A stretch of DNA of 26,062 bases from an uncultured Lachnospiraceae bacterium (GCA_947564305.1 CANOBT010000077.1:1-26062); one strand, 5' to 3'; counted from the first letter of the stretch, positions 1 to 7,248 are shown. Translations and numbers: made by a program. Notes: generated by a model from the sequence alone, not told the origin.

Positions 1-386
1 TGCCCCGCGTTCCATACATATGCCAATGGATGTGCCGCCTCTCTGTCAATGTCCTTCAATGCCGCCCTGTCTGCCTTCCACTCATCCTCATTTGAGGAAA
101 CAGAAAGCAGTGCATACATGACGCCTATACTCGTCTCATTTTTAATGATGTGATAAACAAGAATATCATACTTTTTCTCGATTTTTCTTACCAGCCTTCT
201 TTCCGCGTCCGACAACTTATAGAGTACGCCTACCATAACTCCCAGATTCATTGGACTGCTCGCGTATATAATATTATTTTCCTTAAAATCACTGATAACA
301 GATTCCTCCGAAAGGTCAAGGAGTTCCAATATCTCCATTCTTTCTATGGCCTCATTTATCATTTTTTCTCTTTCCATCACATTCAT
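1..386 (-). CDS. Unknown protein, cut by the left window edge
   Basis: Reading leftward from an ATG at 386 there is an open frame to the window edge, so the C-terminus is missing (about 128 residues are visible). A second in-frame ATG lies at 377. The start at 386 sits five bases after GGAG and two bases after the stop of the upstream gene, so the two are probably translated together. The product is soluble and mostly helical, with a charged N-terminus (MNVMEREKM), and shows no signal peptide, membrane segment or catalytic motif. I do not recognise the family. It is the second gene of a two-gene minus-strand unit divergent from the ADP-ribosylglycohydrolase cassette. Existence is well supported by open frame and spacing; function is unknown. 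Confidence 0.75.
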   Translation of the reverse strand, partial: MNVMEREKMINEAIERMEILELLDLSEESVISDFKENNIIYASSPMNLGVMVGVLYKLSDAERRLVRKIEKKYDILVYHIIKNETSIGVMYALLSVSSNEDEWKADRAALKDIDREAAHPLAYVWNAG

Positions 387-388
387 CC

Positions 389-808
389 TCACTCCATACA
401 ATAACATTTATAATGTCGGCTGCCATCTGCCTTCACCTGGATTTCCCGCAACACCTCATTGATTTCCAGACTAAATTCCATTCGTATCTTTTCTGTCAAT
501 TCTTTTGAACAAATGGACGGATTCAGAAAAATAATCGCCTTCCTGTTTCTGATTTCTACCCTGCCCCGCGGAAAATAATTATAAGGTTTTCCCAGTGTTA
601 TTGACCGTGGCCATTTAGACCAGATTTTCTTATGATTATTGCTCCAGATGTCTGCCTGAAAGCCGTTGTCCTTTTGTAAAATCATATTACCATATTCATC
701 ACAAGCCACTTTTTCACTTATGATCCGCTCATCGACCACCCAGAAAACGCCTTTACAGAATGCGGCGCACCTGCCTTCCCCATTGTCCATCAGCTTCTCG
801 CCTCCCAA
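389..808 (-). CDS. Unknown 139-residue protein
   Basis: The frame runs from ATG 808 to TGA 391-389; a second start (MDNGEGR) seven residues in is equally possible, since GGGAGG lies within the first codons at a good distance from it. The protein is rich in aromatic residues, with several cysteines near the N-terminus and a basic middle (LGKPYNYFPRGRVEIRNRK). No known domain, signal peptide or membrane segment is evident. It is the first gene of the minus-strand unit. Its promoter region at 851-881 carries the TGTCACT motif shared with two plus-strand promoters in this cluster, so it is probably regulated together with the cassette. Function unknown. Confidence 0.75.
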   Translation of the reverse strand: MGGEKLMDNGEGRCAAFCKGVFWVVDERIISEKVACDEYGNMILQKDNGFQADIWSNNHKKIWSKWPRSITLGKPYNYFPRGRVEIRNRKAIIFLNPSICSKELTEKIRMEFSLEINEVLREIQVKADGSRHYKCYCME

Positions 809-850
809 TACATCTCTTACAAAACTACCGAATTCCCTTTACCATAATCC

Positions 851-881
851 ATTATATCACACGGCTGAAAGTATAGTGACA
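851..881 (-). promoter_or_regulatory. Promoter P2 of the minus-strand unit
   Basis: On the minus strand TGTCACT (881-875) is followed after 18 bases by a perfect TATAAT (856-851). There is no good -35 hexamer at the usual 17-base spacing. The TGTCACT motif lies where an activator overlapping the -35 would bind, and recurs at the same distance in P1 and P3. Confidence 0.6.
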
Positions 882-960
882 AATATATGGCAGACTTACC
901 ATCTTTCATTTTCAAATCATCCCTACACTTCCTAACGAATTATTTGGCATCGCCAATAAG

Positions 961-993
961 TTGTCACTGTAAATCCAGATAGTATGATACAAT
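961..993 (+). promoter_or_regulatory. Promoter P1 of the regulator gene
   Basis: TTGTCACT (961-968) is followed after 19 bases by TACAAT (988-993). An alternative reading is a conventional promoter with -35 TTGTCA and -10 TATGAT (983-988) spaced by 16. A short palindrome, TTGGC-ATC-GCCAA (942-954), lies just upstream. P1 and P2 match at 13 of 17 positions from GCCA through TTGTCACT. Confidence 0.6.
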
Positions 994-1085
994 GTGTGTA
1001 ATTAAATCTTACCCTATAGAACGGTCGAATGACCACAATGGGATGCCCTGGGTAATACCCCATGAAAAGCAAGGAGGAAACAGGA

Positions 1086-1658
1086 ATGAGTCATTTTATT
1101 GAATTGTCTAAGACGGAACGACAGCTTCTATTATATGATATTTTTCTGCATTGCGAAGTCACAGAATTTACAGAGATTACGGCAAGACTTCCAATCAATA
1201 AGAGGATGATACAACGGGATATCACAGATCTTAAGGATGCCGGACTGGTGGATGTAGTCTACTCGAGAAAAGAACAGGGGTATATCAAAAAAGAGACGCC
1301 AAAGTTTAATGACAGTGTAACCGGCAAAAAAAGGCAGTCCTTGGAGCGCTTGTATCGTCTAGGTACACTGATGACTGAGCTCGAAAATGAGGACGTTGCA
1401 GCCTGGGAGAAAAAGCTGGACATGGAAAATGGAGATGAAAAGAAATATTTTACCGCAAAAGATTCCTACTATGAATTATTTCCGAATTCCTCAGAACGTA
1501 CCCGGCAGAGAGATTTTAAGACATTACGAAGGATTGGATACATGGTCGGATGGGATACCTGGGATCATTGCTTTGTGAAAAATGAAGACTATACGCTTCG
1601 AGAAGATTTTGATGTGGAAAGGATGGATGGAAAACTAATCCGAAGATCGTCGGAATAA
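1086..1658 (+). CDS. Putative transcription regulator with two similar winged-helix motifs
   Basis: The start is ATG 1086, eight bases after AAGGAGG; the upstream ATG at 1062 precedes that ribosome site and is unlikely. The 190-residue product has an N-terminal winged helix of DeoR/WYL type, with recognition helix near residues 38-50 (NKRMIQRDITDLKDAG). A second segment near 136-152 has the same spacing of key residues (SSERTRQRDFKTLRRIGYMV). Both share R-x-x-Q-R-D-x-x-x-L-x-x-x-G, which suggests two DNA-binding wings in one chain. There is no WYL sensor domain, and the protein is shorter than the usual 300-residue WYL regulators. It is the first plus-strand gene of the cassette and the natural candidate to read the motif shared by P1-P3. 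Regulator role is likely; target is inferred. Confidence 0.7.
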   Translation: MSHFIELSKTERQLLLYDIFLHCEVTEFTEITARLPINKRMIQRDITDLKDAGLVDVVYSRKEQGYIKKETPKFNDSVTGKKRQSLERLYRLGTLMTELENEDVAAWEKKLDMENGDEKKYFTAKDSYYELFPNSSERTRQRDFKTLRRIGYMVGWDTWDHCFVKNEDYTLREDFDVERMDGKLIRRSSE

Positions 1659-1760
1659 GATGATTTTATGTAAATGTCAGATGGAAACTTCCGTCTATAC
1701 AGTTTGATAGTTCATAATTCAACCGACCGCAAAGCCGGAAAAGTACTGGTGACAAACTGA

Positions 1761-1792
1761 TGTCGCTCTACAGCAATCCTATATGTTATAGT
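1761..1792 (+). promoter_or_regulatory. Promoter P3 before the coiled-coil gene
   Basis: TGTCGCT (1761-1767) is followed after 19 bases by TATAGT (1787-1792), the same architecture as P1 and P2. The motif is preceded by GTGACA (1750-1755), which makes an imperfect inverted repeat with TGTCGC. The gap 1659-1839 holds no other feature except a weak hairpin near 1680-1697 (arms AGATGGA and TCCGTCT). Confidence 0.5.
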
Positions 1793-1839
1793 GCTATACG
1801 TAAACAATGAACAAGGATACGGATGGAGGAATGCTGATC

Positions 1840-2487
1840 ATGAATTATTTATGTGCCGCGGTAAAAAAGGAAGTTGTAACAGAAAAAACTTTTTACAGCC
1901 AAGAAGAAGCAGTTGCGTATTTCCAGCAAAAGTTTGGAAAACGTATCGTAGAAAAAATGGAAGAACATGAACGGCGGCTGGAAAATAAAATCCTATATCT
2001 TGAACGTAAGCTAAAAAAATATGAGGATAAGCCGGAAATGATACACGGACTCATGGAACGCAAGCAGGAAGCAGAAAAGCAATGGGAAATGATTGAGAGG
2101 TGGCTGGATGGCGAGGACGAACAAAAAGCCGTTTATATAGAAGAAGAATATGATCAGTATAAAGAACGTCTTATCACAGAAGACACAGAACCATTTTTTT
2201 ACATGGGAGGAATCTATAAAATCGGAAACCATTATACGGTACGAGAAGAAAAGCATTGCTATATGTGTCAGACCGTATCAGGTATAGATGGATGTTCGGA
2301 AGTAATAAAAGGATTACCGGAAAAATTAAAGAAAAATAACCGTTTCTTGTATGTCTGTGAAGAGACTCCGGAGACAGTAGAAAAATACACAAAGCAGATT
2401 TCTAAGATAAGGGCACAGGCGAAAAGAGATTACTATAAGAACCGTGCTTTGATGAAAAATCCGAAAATATTCCACCTGTGCGGTTGA
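1840..2487 (+). CDS. Unknown coiled-coil protein with a CxxC motif
   Basis: Start ATG 1840 lies ten bases after GGAGG; in-frame ATGs at 1807 and 1831 are too early or too close to it. The 215-residue protein is very charged. Residues about 35-105 are rich in E/K/R with heptad-like spacing, consistent with a long helix or coiled coil. A middle segment has CYMC followed by a further cysteine (EKHCYMCQTVSGIDGC), which could bind metal or be incidental. The C-terminus is basic. There is no signal peptide or membrane segment, so it is probably cytoplasmic. I do not recognise the family. It follows promoter P3 and precedes an intergenic hairpin, so it may be the head of the downstream operon. Confidence 0.75.
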   Translation: MNYLCAAVKKEVVTEKTFYSQEEAVAYFQQKFGKRIVEKMEEHERRLENKILYLERKLKKYEDKPEMIHGLMERKQEAEKQWEMIERWLDGEDEQKAVYIEEEYDQYKERLITEDTEPFFYMGGIYKIGNHYTVREEKHCYMCQTVSGIDGCSEVIKGLPEKLKKNNRFLYVCEETPETVEKYTKQISKIRAQAKRDYYKNRALMKNPKIFHLCG

Positions 2488-2540
2488 AGGCTCGTAGAGC
2501 TTTCAAACACCTCAGCTAATTCGCAGGATATAGGCAGCGA

Positions 2541-2585
2541 CTTCCAGAAAATGTTCCAACTACACGGTGGAATATTTTCTGGAAG
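2541..2585 (+). repeat. Intergenic hairpin, 18-bp arms
   Basis: Arms 2541-2558 and 2568-2585 (beginning CTTCCAGAAAAT) pair along 18 positions with one G-U wobble and a nine-base loop. No T-run follows, and the next ribosome site starts 15 bases later. It is therefore not a standard terminator; an attenuator or mRNA processing/stability element is more plausible. Confidence 0.7.
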
Positions 2586-2610
2586 CATGCCATCTGAAAA
2601 AGGAGTATTT

Positions 2611-3378
2611 ATGGAAAACATAAAAAATATAGACGGAATCAATATTTATGATTTTATCAATTCTGTCGCTATAGCCAGATATTGCCGAAATATAGGACAT
2701 TTATTCACTCCATTGCAGGAAGCGTATATTATTAATAACAGCAGACGGCATACACTCGCGGAGAAACACCAGACTTTTCAGTGGTTAATTGAAAATAGGC
2801 AGGATGATGAAATCAGTATTTCAACTACTGCCGGAAAAGACCGGCACGCAAAGAATGTCAGCCTTAAATGGTTTTTGAAAGAATATACATCTGTGCAGAA
2901 TACATACCGAACTTTATCCAATAAAGAAGAGGAAATCATCGAAAGCTTCGAGCAGGTGTGCTTTGTCTGTCCGACTCCGTTCAAAAAAGGAGATATTGTC
3001 TGGATACCGTCCTATGAAGAGGATGAACCCTTTGTTTTTCTTCATGCCTGGTATGAAGATATGGACAAGGAATCCAGAATAAAATATATCAATACACACG
3101 ATTCTTCGGATATGGTTGCTTATGGGTATTTTTTGAATAAAGCCGGAAGTATTTTCTTTGATTGCATCCATGATTATCTAAGCCTTGAATATTACAGCGG
3201 CAGTTTCGAAGGAAAGAAACGGATTTTAAAAGCGGTGAGCAATTTCCTGAAAGAGGAACTAGACCTTGGCAGTATATTGAATGCATACCATATCATCATG
3301 AATGAAGAGCGCGCAAATGAGATTAAAGGGCATATGTGTCTTACAGAGGAAGGGCTGCACCTTGCCGGACTTATATAA
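2611..3378 (+). CDS. Unknown 255-residue protein of the cassette
   Basis: Start ATG 2611 lies five bases after AAAGGAG; longer in-frame starts would run through the hairpin at 2541-2585. The product is a soluble mixed alpha/beta protein. Visible features are an aromatic N-terminal segment (INIYDFINSVAIARYCRNIGHLFTPLQEAYII), a beta-rich centre (FVCPTPFKKGDIVWIPSYEEDEPFVFLHAW) and an acidic C-terminal part. The centre somewhat resembles a small beta-barrel, but I cannot assign a family. No catalytic motif, signal peptide or membrane segment is seen. Only 32 bases separate it from the ADP-ribosylglycohydrolase gene, so the two are almost certainly cotranscribed. Confidence 0.75.
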   Translation: MENIKNIDGINIYDFINSVAIARYCRNIGHLFTPLQEAYIINNSRRHTLAEKHQTFQWLIENRQDDEISISTTAGKDRHAKNVSLKWFLKEYTSVQNTYRTLSNKEEEIIESFEQVCFVCPTPFKKGDIVWIPSYEEDEPFVFLHAWYEDMDKESRIKYINTHDSSDMVAYGYFLNKAGSIFFDCIHDYLSLEYYSGSFEGKKRILKAVSNFLKEELDLGSILNAYHIIMNEERANEIKGHMCLTEEGLHLAGLI

Positions 3379-3410
3379 AGAATCGTAACTGTTCAGGGAG
3401 GACGATTAGT

Positions 3411-4673
3411 ATGTGTAACGGATATAAAGAAAATATGGGTTATAAAGAACTACAGTCAGAAGAGAATTTTATCCTTATAAAAAATATTGATATCGGAGCG
3501 TTTTTTCTGTATCATGGTTTGTTCGGATTCTGCATAGGGGACGCGTTGGGCGTTCCGGTTGAATTTTCCACCAGGGAACAGAGAAGGAAAGACCCGGTTC
3601 GGGAAATGCGTGCCTATGGAACACATGGCCAGCCGCTTGGAACCTGGTCGGACGATACTTCCCTGATGATTTGCCTGATCAATGCTGTCAATCAAGGATA
3701 TTCTATACAGAAAGTTGCGGATAATTTTATCCGCTTCTATAAAAATGGAACATTTACCCCTTATGGAGAGGTCTTTGACATCGGAAATTCTACAAAGGAC
3801 GCAGTGGAAAAAATGTGCAGGGGAGAGAATCCGGTTGACTGCGGCGGTATATCGGAGTTCGAGAATGGGAATGGTTCTTTAATGCGGGTTCTGCCGCTTG
3901 CGTTTTATGGCCTGCGGATGAAAGTTCCGGAGTTCATTTCTCTGATAGAGGAGATTTCCTCGCTGACCCATGGACATCCACGATCCAGACTCGCATGTAT
4001 TTTCTATGTAAGATTTGCTATGTATCTTATGGACGGACATTTTTTCAGGGAAGACGCAAAAGAAGAAGCTTATGACAGGGCGCTCAAGTTCATGAGAAAG
4101 AATTGCTTTGAAGCATACAAAGACGAGTGGAAACATTTTGACAGGATTTTCAGCAAAGAAATCTTGTATCTTGAAGAGGATGAAATCCGAAGTACCGGAT
4201 ATGTCGTAGATACACTGGAAGCGGTCCTGTGGGCTTTTTATCATGCAAAGTCTTATCAGGATGTAGTCTTGACGGCGGTAAATCTGGGGGAAGATACGGA
4301 TACGGTGGCGGCGCTTGCCGGTGGACTCGCCGGTATTTTCTACTGTATGGATATCGAAAAACGGATTCCGAAGGAATGGATTCAAAATCTTGTAAAAAGA
4401 GAGGACCTGTATCAGATGTTTCGCAAATTTCATAGAGTCTGTAATATGCCATTGTTTAATCGGTGGAAGATACTCTATGATGAGATGTCAGCGAAATGTC
4501 CACGAAATGAGAAAGAACGTAAGATTTCACAAATGTTGTCCGAAGGTTCTTCTATATCTGCCTGTTATGATGAATTGAAGATTACTCATGAAGAAATGCA
4601 GGATTATCTAGCCCGCATGGACAAATGGGAAACCGAACACATGTGTTCATATCCTCGCGATGAAATAGAGTGA
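3411..4673 (+). CDS. ADP-ribosylglycohydrolase family protein
   Basis: This 420-residue protein belongs to the ADP-ribosylglycohydrolase (DraG/ARH) family, binuclear-Mg enzymes that remove ADP-ribose from proteins, nucleic acids or small molecules. Signature elements are present in order: GDALG (43-47), W-S-DDT (79-83), NGNGSLMR (152-159), THGHP (186-190) and LGEDTDTVAALAGGLAG (292-308). The aspartate-rich metal sites DDT and EDTD are intact, so it is probably active. A C-terminal extension after about residue 360 is not part of the usual fold and ends in a short helical segment. Start ATG 3411 follows AGGGAGG by nine bases. Its stop overlaps a GTG of the next gene, and the phosphoesterase that follows is translated from 14 bases further on. 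The substrate cannot be read from sequence; the pairing suggests processing of an ADP-ribose or nucleotide adduct. Confidence 0.93.
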   Translation: MCNGYKENMGYKELQSEENFILIKNIDIGAFFLYHGLFGFCIGDALGVPVEFSTREQRRKDPVREMRAYGTHGQPLGTWSDDTSLMICLINAVNQGYSIQKVADNFIRFYKNGTFTPYGEVFDIGNSTKDAVEKMCRGENPVDCGGISEFENGNGSLMRVLPLAFYGLRMKVPEFISLIEEISSLTHGHPRSRLACIFYVRFAMYLMDGHFFREDAKEEAYDRALKFMRKNCFEAYKDEWKHFDRIFSKEILYLEEDEIRSTGYVVDTLEAVLWAFYHAKSYQDVVLTAVNLGEDTDTVAALAGGLAGIFYCMDIEKRIPKEWIQNLVKREDLYQMFRKFHRVCNMPLFNRWKILYDEMSAKCPRNEKERKISQMLSEGSSISACYDELKITHEEMQDYLARMDKWETEHMCSYPRDEIE

Positions 4674-4687
4674 AGAAAGGAAAGACA

Positions 4688-5473
4688 ATGTTTTACGCGA
4701 TATCAGATTTGCACGGATGCTATGAGAAATATAAACAAATGTTGAAAATTATGCGTTTCAGCGATGATGATACATTGTATGTACTTGGAGATACGGTTGA
4801 CCGCGGAGAGGACGGAATCAAAATCTTACAGGATATGATGAGCCGCATAAACATAATACCATTTTGGGGGAATCATGATTATATGGCATATCATCTTCTG
4901 CATATTTTTTATAAATTAAAAGAGAATAGCCCGGAAAGAAGAAACGGCACAAAACAGAATCATCTATCCTGGGAAACGCAGCCGCTGATTGAAACCAGTT
5001 TACTGAAAATGGAAGAATACCATCGCTGGATGGAGATTGGAGGCAGAAAAACATTCGAGATATTTCTGTCATTAGACAGAATCAACCAGAAAAAAATATT
5101 GGATTATATGAATACGTTTCATTATTTCAGGGAAGCTACGGTGAATGGAAGGATGTTTTTTCTGTCGCATACGATTCCTGACAGAGATAAAATGCTTGAT
5201 TTTGAAGGCAGCCATAAGGATATTTTTTTTAAAGACAAACCGGAGTATGAGTATTATTTTCTTACCAGTGTTCCGGAATATGAAAAAAGATATTTTGAAG
5301 ATAGATACATTGTTACCGGTCATATTCCAACAGGATATATTGACAAAAATTCTATTGGAAGAATCTATAGCAAGAACGGGCATATCGCTATTGACTGCGG
5401 TGCCGTCTTCGGAGGTCCATTGGGCTGTATCTGTCTGGATACGTTAGAGGAATTTTATACGATTATCCGATGA
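4688..5473 (+). CDS. Calcineurin-like metallophosphoesterase
   Basis: The 261-residue product has the di-metal phosphoesterase signature in order: SDLHG (6-10), GDTVDRG (34-40), GNHD (61-64), a later histidine in SHT (about 160-162) and TGH (about 210-212). These correspond to the D-x-H, GDxxDRG, GNHD/E and GH blocks of the PPP-type phosphatase/ApaH superfamily. It could act on phosphoproteins, diadenosine polyphosphates, or a phosphorylated ADP-ribose product. I chose ATG 4688, which follows AAAGGA at a good distance, over the GTG at 4670 that overlaps the previous stop but lacks a ribosome site. The close coupling with the ADP-ribosylglycohydrolase is the notable context: both activities are hydrolases acting on related metabolites. 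Confidence 0.92.
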   Translation: MFYAISDLHGCYEKYKQMLKIMRFSDDDTLYVLGDTVDRGEDGIKILQDMMSRINIIPFWGNHDYMAYHLLHIFYKLKENSPERRNGTKQNHLSWETQPLIETSLLKMEEYHRWMEIGGRKTFEIFLSLDRINQKKILDYMNTFHYFREATVNGRMFFLSHTIPDRDKMLDFEGSHKDIFFKDKPEYEYYFLTSVPEYEKRYFEDRYIVTGHIPTGYIDKNSIGRIYSKNGHIAIDCGAVFGGPLGCICLDTLEEFYTIIR

Positions 5474-5489
5474 GGCTGTTATTATGCTT

Positions 5490-5517
5490 GCTGCTATGTC
5501 GGAATCCGAATAGCAGC
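5490..5517 (+). repeat. Intergenic hairpin, 12-bp stem
   Basis: GCTGCTAT (5490-5497) and TCGG (5499-5502) pair with CCGA-ATAGCAGC (5506-5517), leaving one bulged G and a three-base loop. No T-run follows, and the next gene's ribosome site begins about 12 bases later. It resembles in position the hairpin at 2541-2585. Confidence 0.65.
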
Positions 5518-5540
5518 TGATATAAACGAGGTGTAATAGG

Positions 5541-6026
5541 ATGAATAAATTACAATATCGGAACGCAACGGCATGGATGGTGCGGCAAGACGGCAGCGTT
5601 TTCCCTGTCGTACAGCATATCTATGGAAATCCTTCCAATATGGAGGAAACGCTTTTTGCCGCCGAATGGTTATATCGACATACTGGACGGAAAGAAACCC
5701 GGAAGGATATCGTAACATTTGCCTGTACATGGTGTTTGCGCTTTTTTAAAGGTGGAACCGGCATAAACGAAGCATGTATGAAAGTAATCCTGGATCTGAA
5801 TGAAGAATTTATGAGAGTTCGTTTTGGAGGAATGTATCAGACGATTCCGGCAAACCGGGAATTATATTTTCGGATTTCCTCAAAAAAATATAATTGGAGT
5901 CCTATAATCATGCGATTCATAAGACAGTCACAATTAGATTATGAAAAATTTTATGTAGTCATAGATGAAGAATCTGCAAAGATAAATCCTGTTCTTTTAA
6001 GGCAGAGTATGCTTTTGCGGAAATAA
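5541..6026 (+). CDS. Unknown 161-residue protein closing the cassette
   Basis: ATG 5541 follows GAGGTG by seven bases. The product begins with a segment that looks like a small two-strand unit (AWMVRQDGSVFPVVQHIYG), then a helical region with tryptophans and cysteines, and a basic C-terminus. No known domain, signal peptide or membrane segment is recognised. It lies 67 bases after the metallophosphoesterase with only a hairpin between, so it is probably in the same transcript. Another hairpin (6034-6076) follows it. Confidence 0.7.
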   Translation: MNKLQYRNATAWMVRQDGSVFPVVQHIYGNPSNMEETLFAAEWLYRHTGRKETRKDIVTFACTWCLRFFKGGTGINEACMKVILDLNEEFMRVRFGGMYQTIPANRELYFRISSKKYNWSPIIMRFIRQSQLDYEKFYVVIDEESAKINPVLLRQSMLLRK

Positions 6027-6033
6027 GGCTCGC

Positions 6034-6076
6034 GGTCGTATCTGTTGTGAGGCTCCTGAACAGATATGGCCGTTTG
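6034..6076 (+). repeat. Hairpin after the cassette
   Basis: Arms beginning GGTCGTATCTGTT (about 6034) and AACAGATATGGCC (ending about 6072) pair over 13 positions with two G-U wobbles around a 12-base loop. It could end the cassette transcript inefficiently, but no U-run follows. The bases just after the stop (AAGGCTCG) are also found just after the stop at 2487. Confidence 0.5.
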
Positions 6077-6154
6077 GAATAAGGAGGTCTAAAAATATAC
6101 TTCTTACAATCACTTATCATGGCAGGAACACGCAGGAACTTGAGTATCTTTAAA

Positions 6155-6545
6155 ATGAAAAACGTGATATTATTTGCAGGCGGAGTTCTATTTGGAACGG
6201 CAGGCATCAAGGCACTTTCCAACCGCCAGAATGACCTGCCGTGAAGCTGACATCCTGCTTTTCTATCTGGAAAAGTTTTCTTTTGTTGAGCGTGCCAAAG
6301 TCTATGAGAGGACGGCTGATGCGGTCATCTACTATACCGGAGACCGTGTGGAACTCCTTTGCACATTATGCAGCTATAGTCCGGAAAAAGCGGCAGTTCC
6401 GGAAAAGGCGGAAAATATCTGGAAGCTGTTGCAGAGGCAGAGACCATTGTATTTGACAAAACCGGAACCTTAACGAAAGCACGTCCCACCTTGAAAATGG
6501 TTGTACCTTTCTGTAGTGCGTCGGAAGATGACCTACCTTTATCAT
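6155..6545 (+). pseudogene. Remnant of a DUF6110 gene fused to a broken heavy-metal P-type ATPase
   Basis: Three pieces are recognisable. At 6155-6220 is the N-terminus of a DUF6110-like membrane protein (MKNVILFAGGVLFGTAGIK). At about 6229-6395, in another frame, is the N-terminal domain of a CadA/CopA-like ATPase (READILLFYLEKFSFVERAKVYERT). At about 6400-6535, in a third relation, is the phosphorylation loop of the same enzyme (GGKYLEAVAEAETIVFDKTG, then TLT). The membrane core before the loop, and everything after about 35 residues beyond it, are deleted, and the frame ends at a TAA at 6543-6545. DUF6110 genes commonly precede such ATPases, so internal deletions have collapsed a two-gene metal-export operon to about 390 bases. 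It cannot be functional. Confidence 0.85.
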
Positions 6546-6578
6546 AACCAATATTGCAAGAATCTCACTGCTTCACCC

Positions 6579-6857
6579 TCACGCATATGCCTCCAATATA
6601 TTGATCAGAGCGCTTGCGCTGCTGCTGTGAGAGCGCTCCAGAATTGCATTGGTATGCTCTGATTCCGCAACTGCACATTTTACCATTTTATGGGACGCCG
6701 TCGCAGTAAAAAGAATCATTAAATCCGGATTTCCAATCTTATGATTCAAGTCTGTTTTCATTTTGGTAAAAACCTTTACTTTACAGTGATATTTTTTGCA
6801 GATTTCCTTATATTTCGTTTCCATACGCTCATGCCCGCCAATAATCACAACGCTCAT
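6579..6857 (-). CDS. DUF2325 family protein
   Basis: This 92-residue protein matches the DUF2325 family as I know it: it opens with VVIIGGHERM, a Rossmann-like strand and glycine turn, has a middle LMILFTATASHKMV, and ends in a serine-rich turn (SHSSSASALINILE). Members are small cytoplasmic proteins often found beside metal-transport genes; the molecular role is not established. It faces the wreck of a heavy-metal ATPase, its probable former partner. ATG 6857 has AAGGGAG 11 bases upstream. The frame is intact, so the protein may have outlived the transporter. An 18-bp inverted repeat (6903-6942) lies upstream and may control it. Confidence 0.85.
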   Translation of the reverse strand: MSVVIIGGHERMETKYKEICKKYHCKVKVFTKMKTDLNHKIGNPDLMILFTATASHKMVKCAVAESEHTNAILERSHSSSASALINILEAYA

Positions 6858-6902
6858 TTAGTTGTATCTCCCTTCTATCAGTCTTAACTAACCCTCTGTT
6901 CT

Positions 6903-6942
6903 AAAATAATCACTTTTACAGTCATGTAAAAGTGATTATTTT
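6903..6942 (-). promoter_or_regulatory. Perfect 18-bp inverted repeat upstream of DUF2325
   Basis: Arms 6903-6920 and 6925-6942 are exact inverted copies (inner part CACTTTTACA and TGTAAAAGTG) around GTCA. On the minus strand TTTACA within it lies 16 bases before TATTTT, so it overlaps a possible promoter of DUF2325 and could be an operator. A transcript hairpin acting as a terminator is the other option. A smaller dyad, GTTAG-N6-CTAAC, near 6982-6997 resembles metal-repressor half sites, but weakly. Nothing else is seen in 6943-7065. Confidence 0.5.
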
Positions 6943-7065
6943 CCGTAACATACCTGAAGTCTCGCTGCCTTCAGCTTATGTGTTAGTATCATCTAACCCC
7001 TATCAACATAATAACACTGCTTTGAACTTCTGTCAAGAAAATTCTGCAAAATCCTATCTACTGTA

Positions 7066-7248
7066 CTACTCTTTGATAAAATCAAGTTCTGTCAAATTGA
7101 TACCGGATGCTGTGAGTATGACCTTCAATTCGATGTAGCGCCTTTTCATTCTCTTATATGCTTTCGATTCTTTATCAGTTTCTATCATATAATCCTGCAG
7201 CCGGGAAAACTCTTCAATCGACAATTTAAGCATTTCTTTTTCAGTCAT
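7066..7248 (-). CDS. Small 60-residue conserved protein
   Basis: From ATG 7248 to TAG 7068-7066 the product is 60 residues: an acidic helical N-terminus (MTEKEMLKLSIEEF), a basic centre (KAYKRMKRRYIELKVIL) and a C-terminus ILTASGINLTELDFIKE. I recall similar short proteins from Lachnospiraceae, but know no function. The start follows GGAGGAGG by seven bases. An alternative in-frame ATG at 7317 also has GGAGG four bases upstream and would add 23 residues encoded across a structured leader. It is transcribed from a near-consensus promoter (7339-7367) through a two-hairpin leader, which suggests post-transcriptional control. Confidence 0.7.
   Translation of the reverse strand: MTEKEMLKLSIEEFSRLQDYMIETDKESKAYKRMKRRYIELKVILTASGINLTELDFIKE

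Noticed and set aside
6174..6473. Small intact gene of 99 codons
   Set aside because: Its translation is the ATPase N-terminal domain read through deletion joints; neighbouring frames contain the rest of the same gene, so it is a pseudogene fragment.
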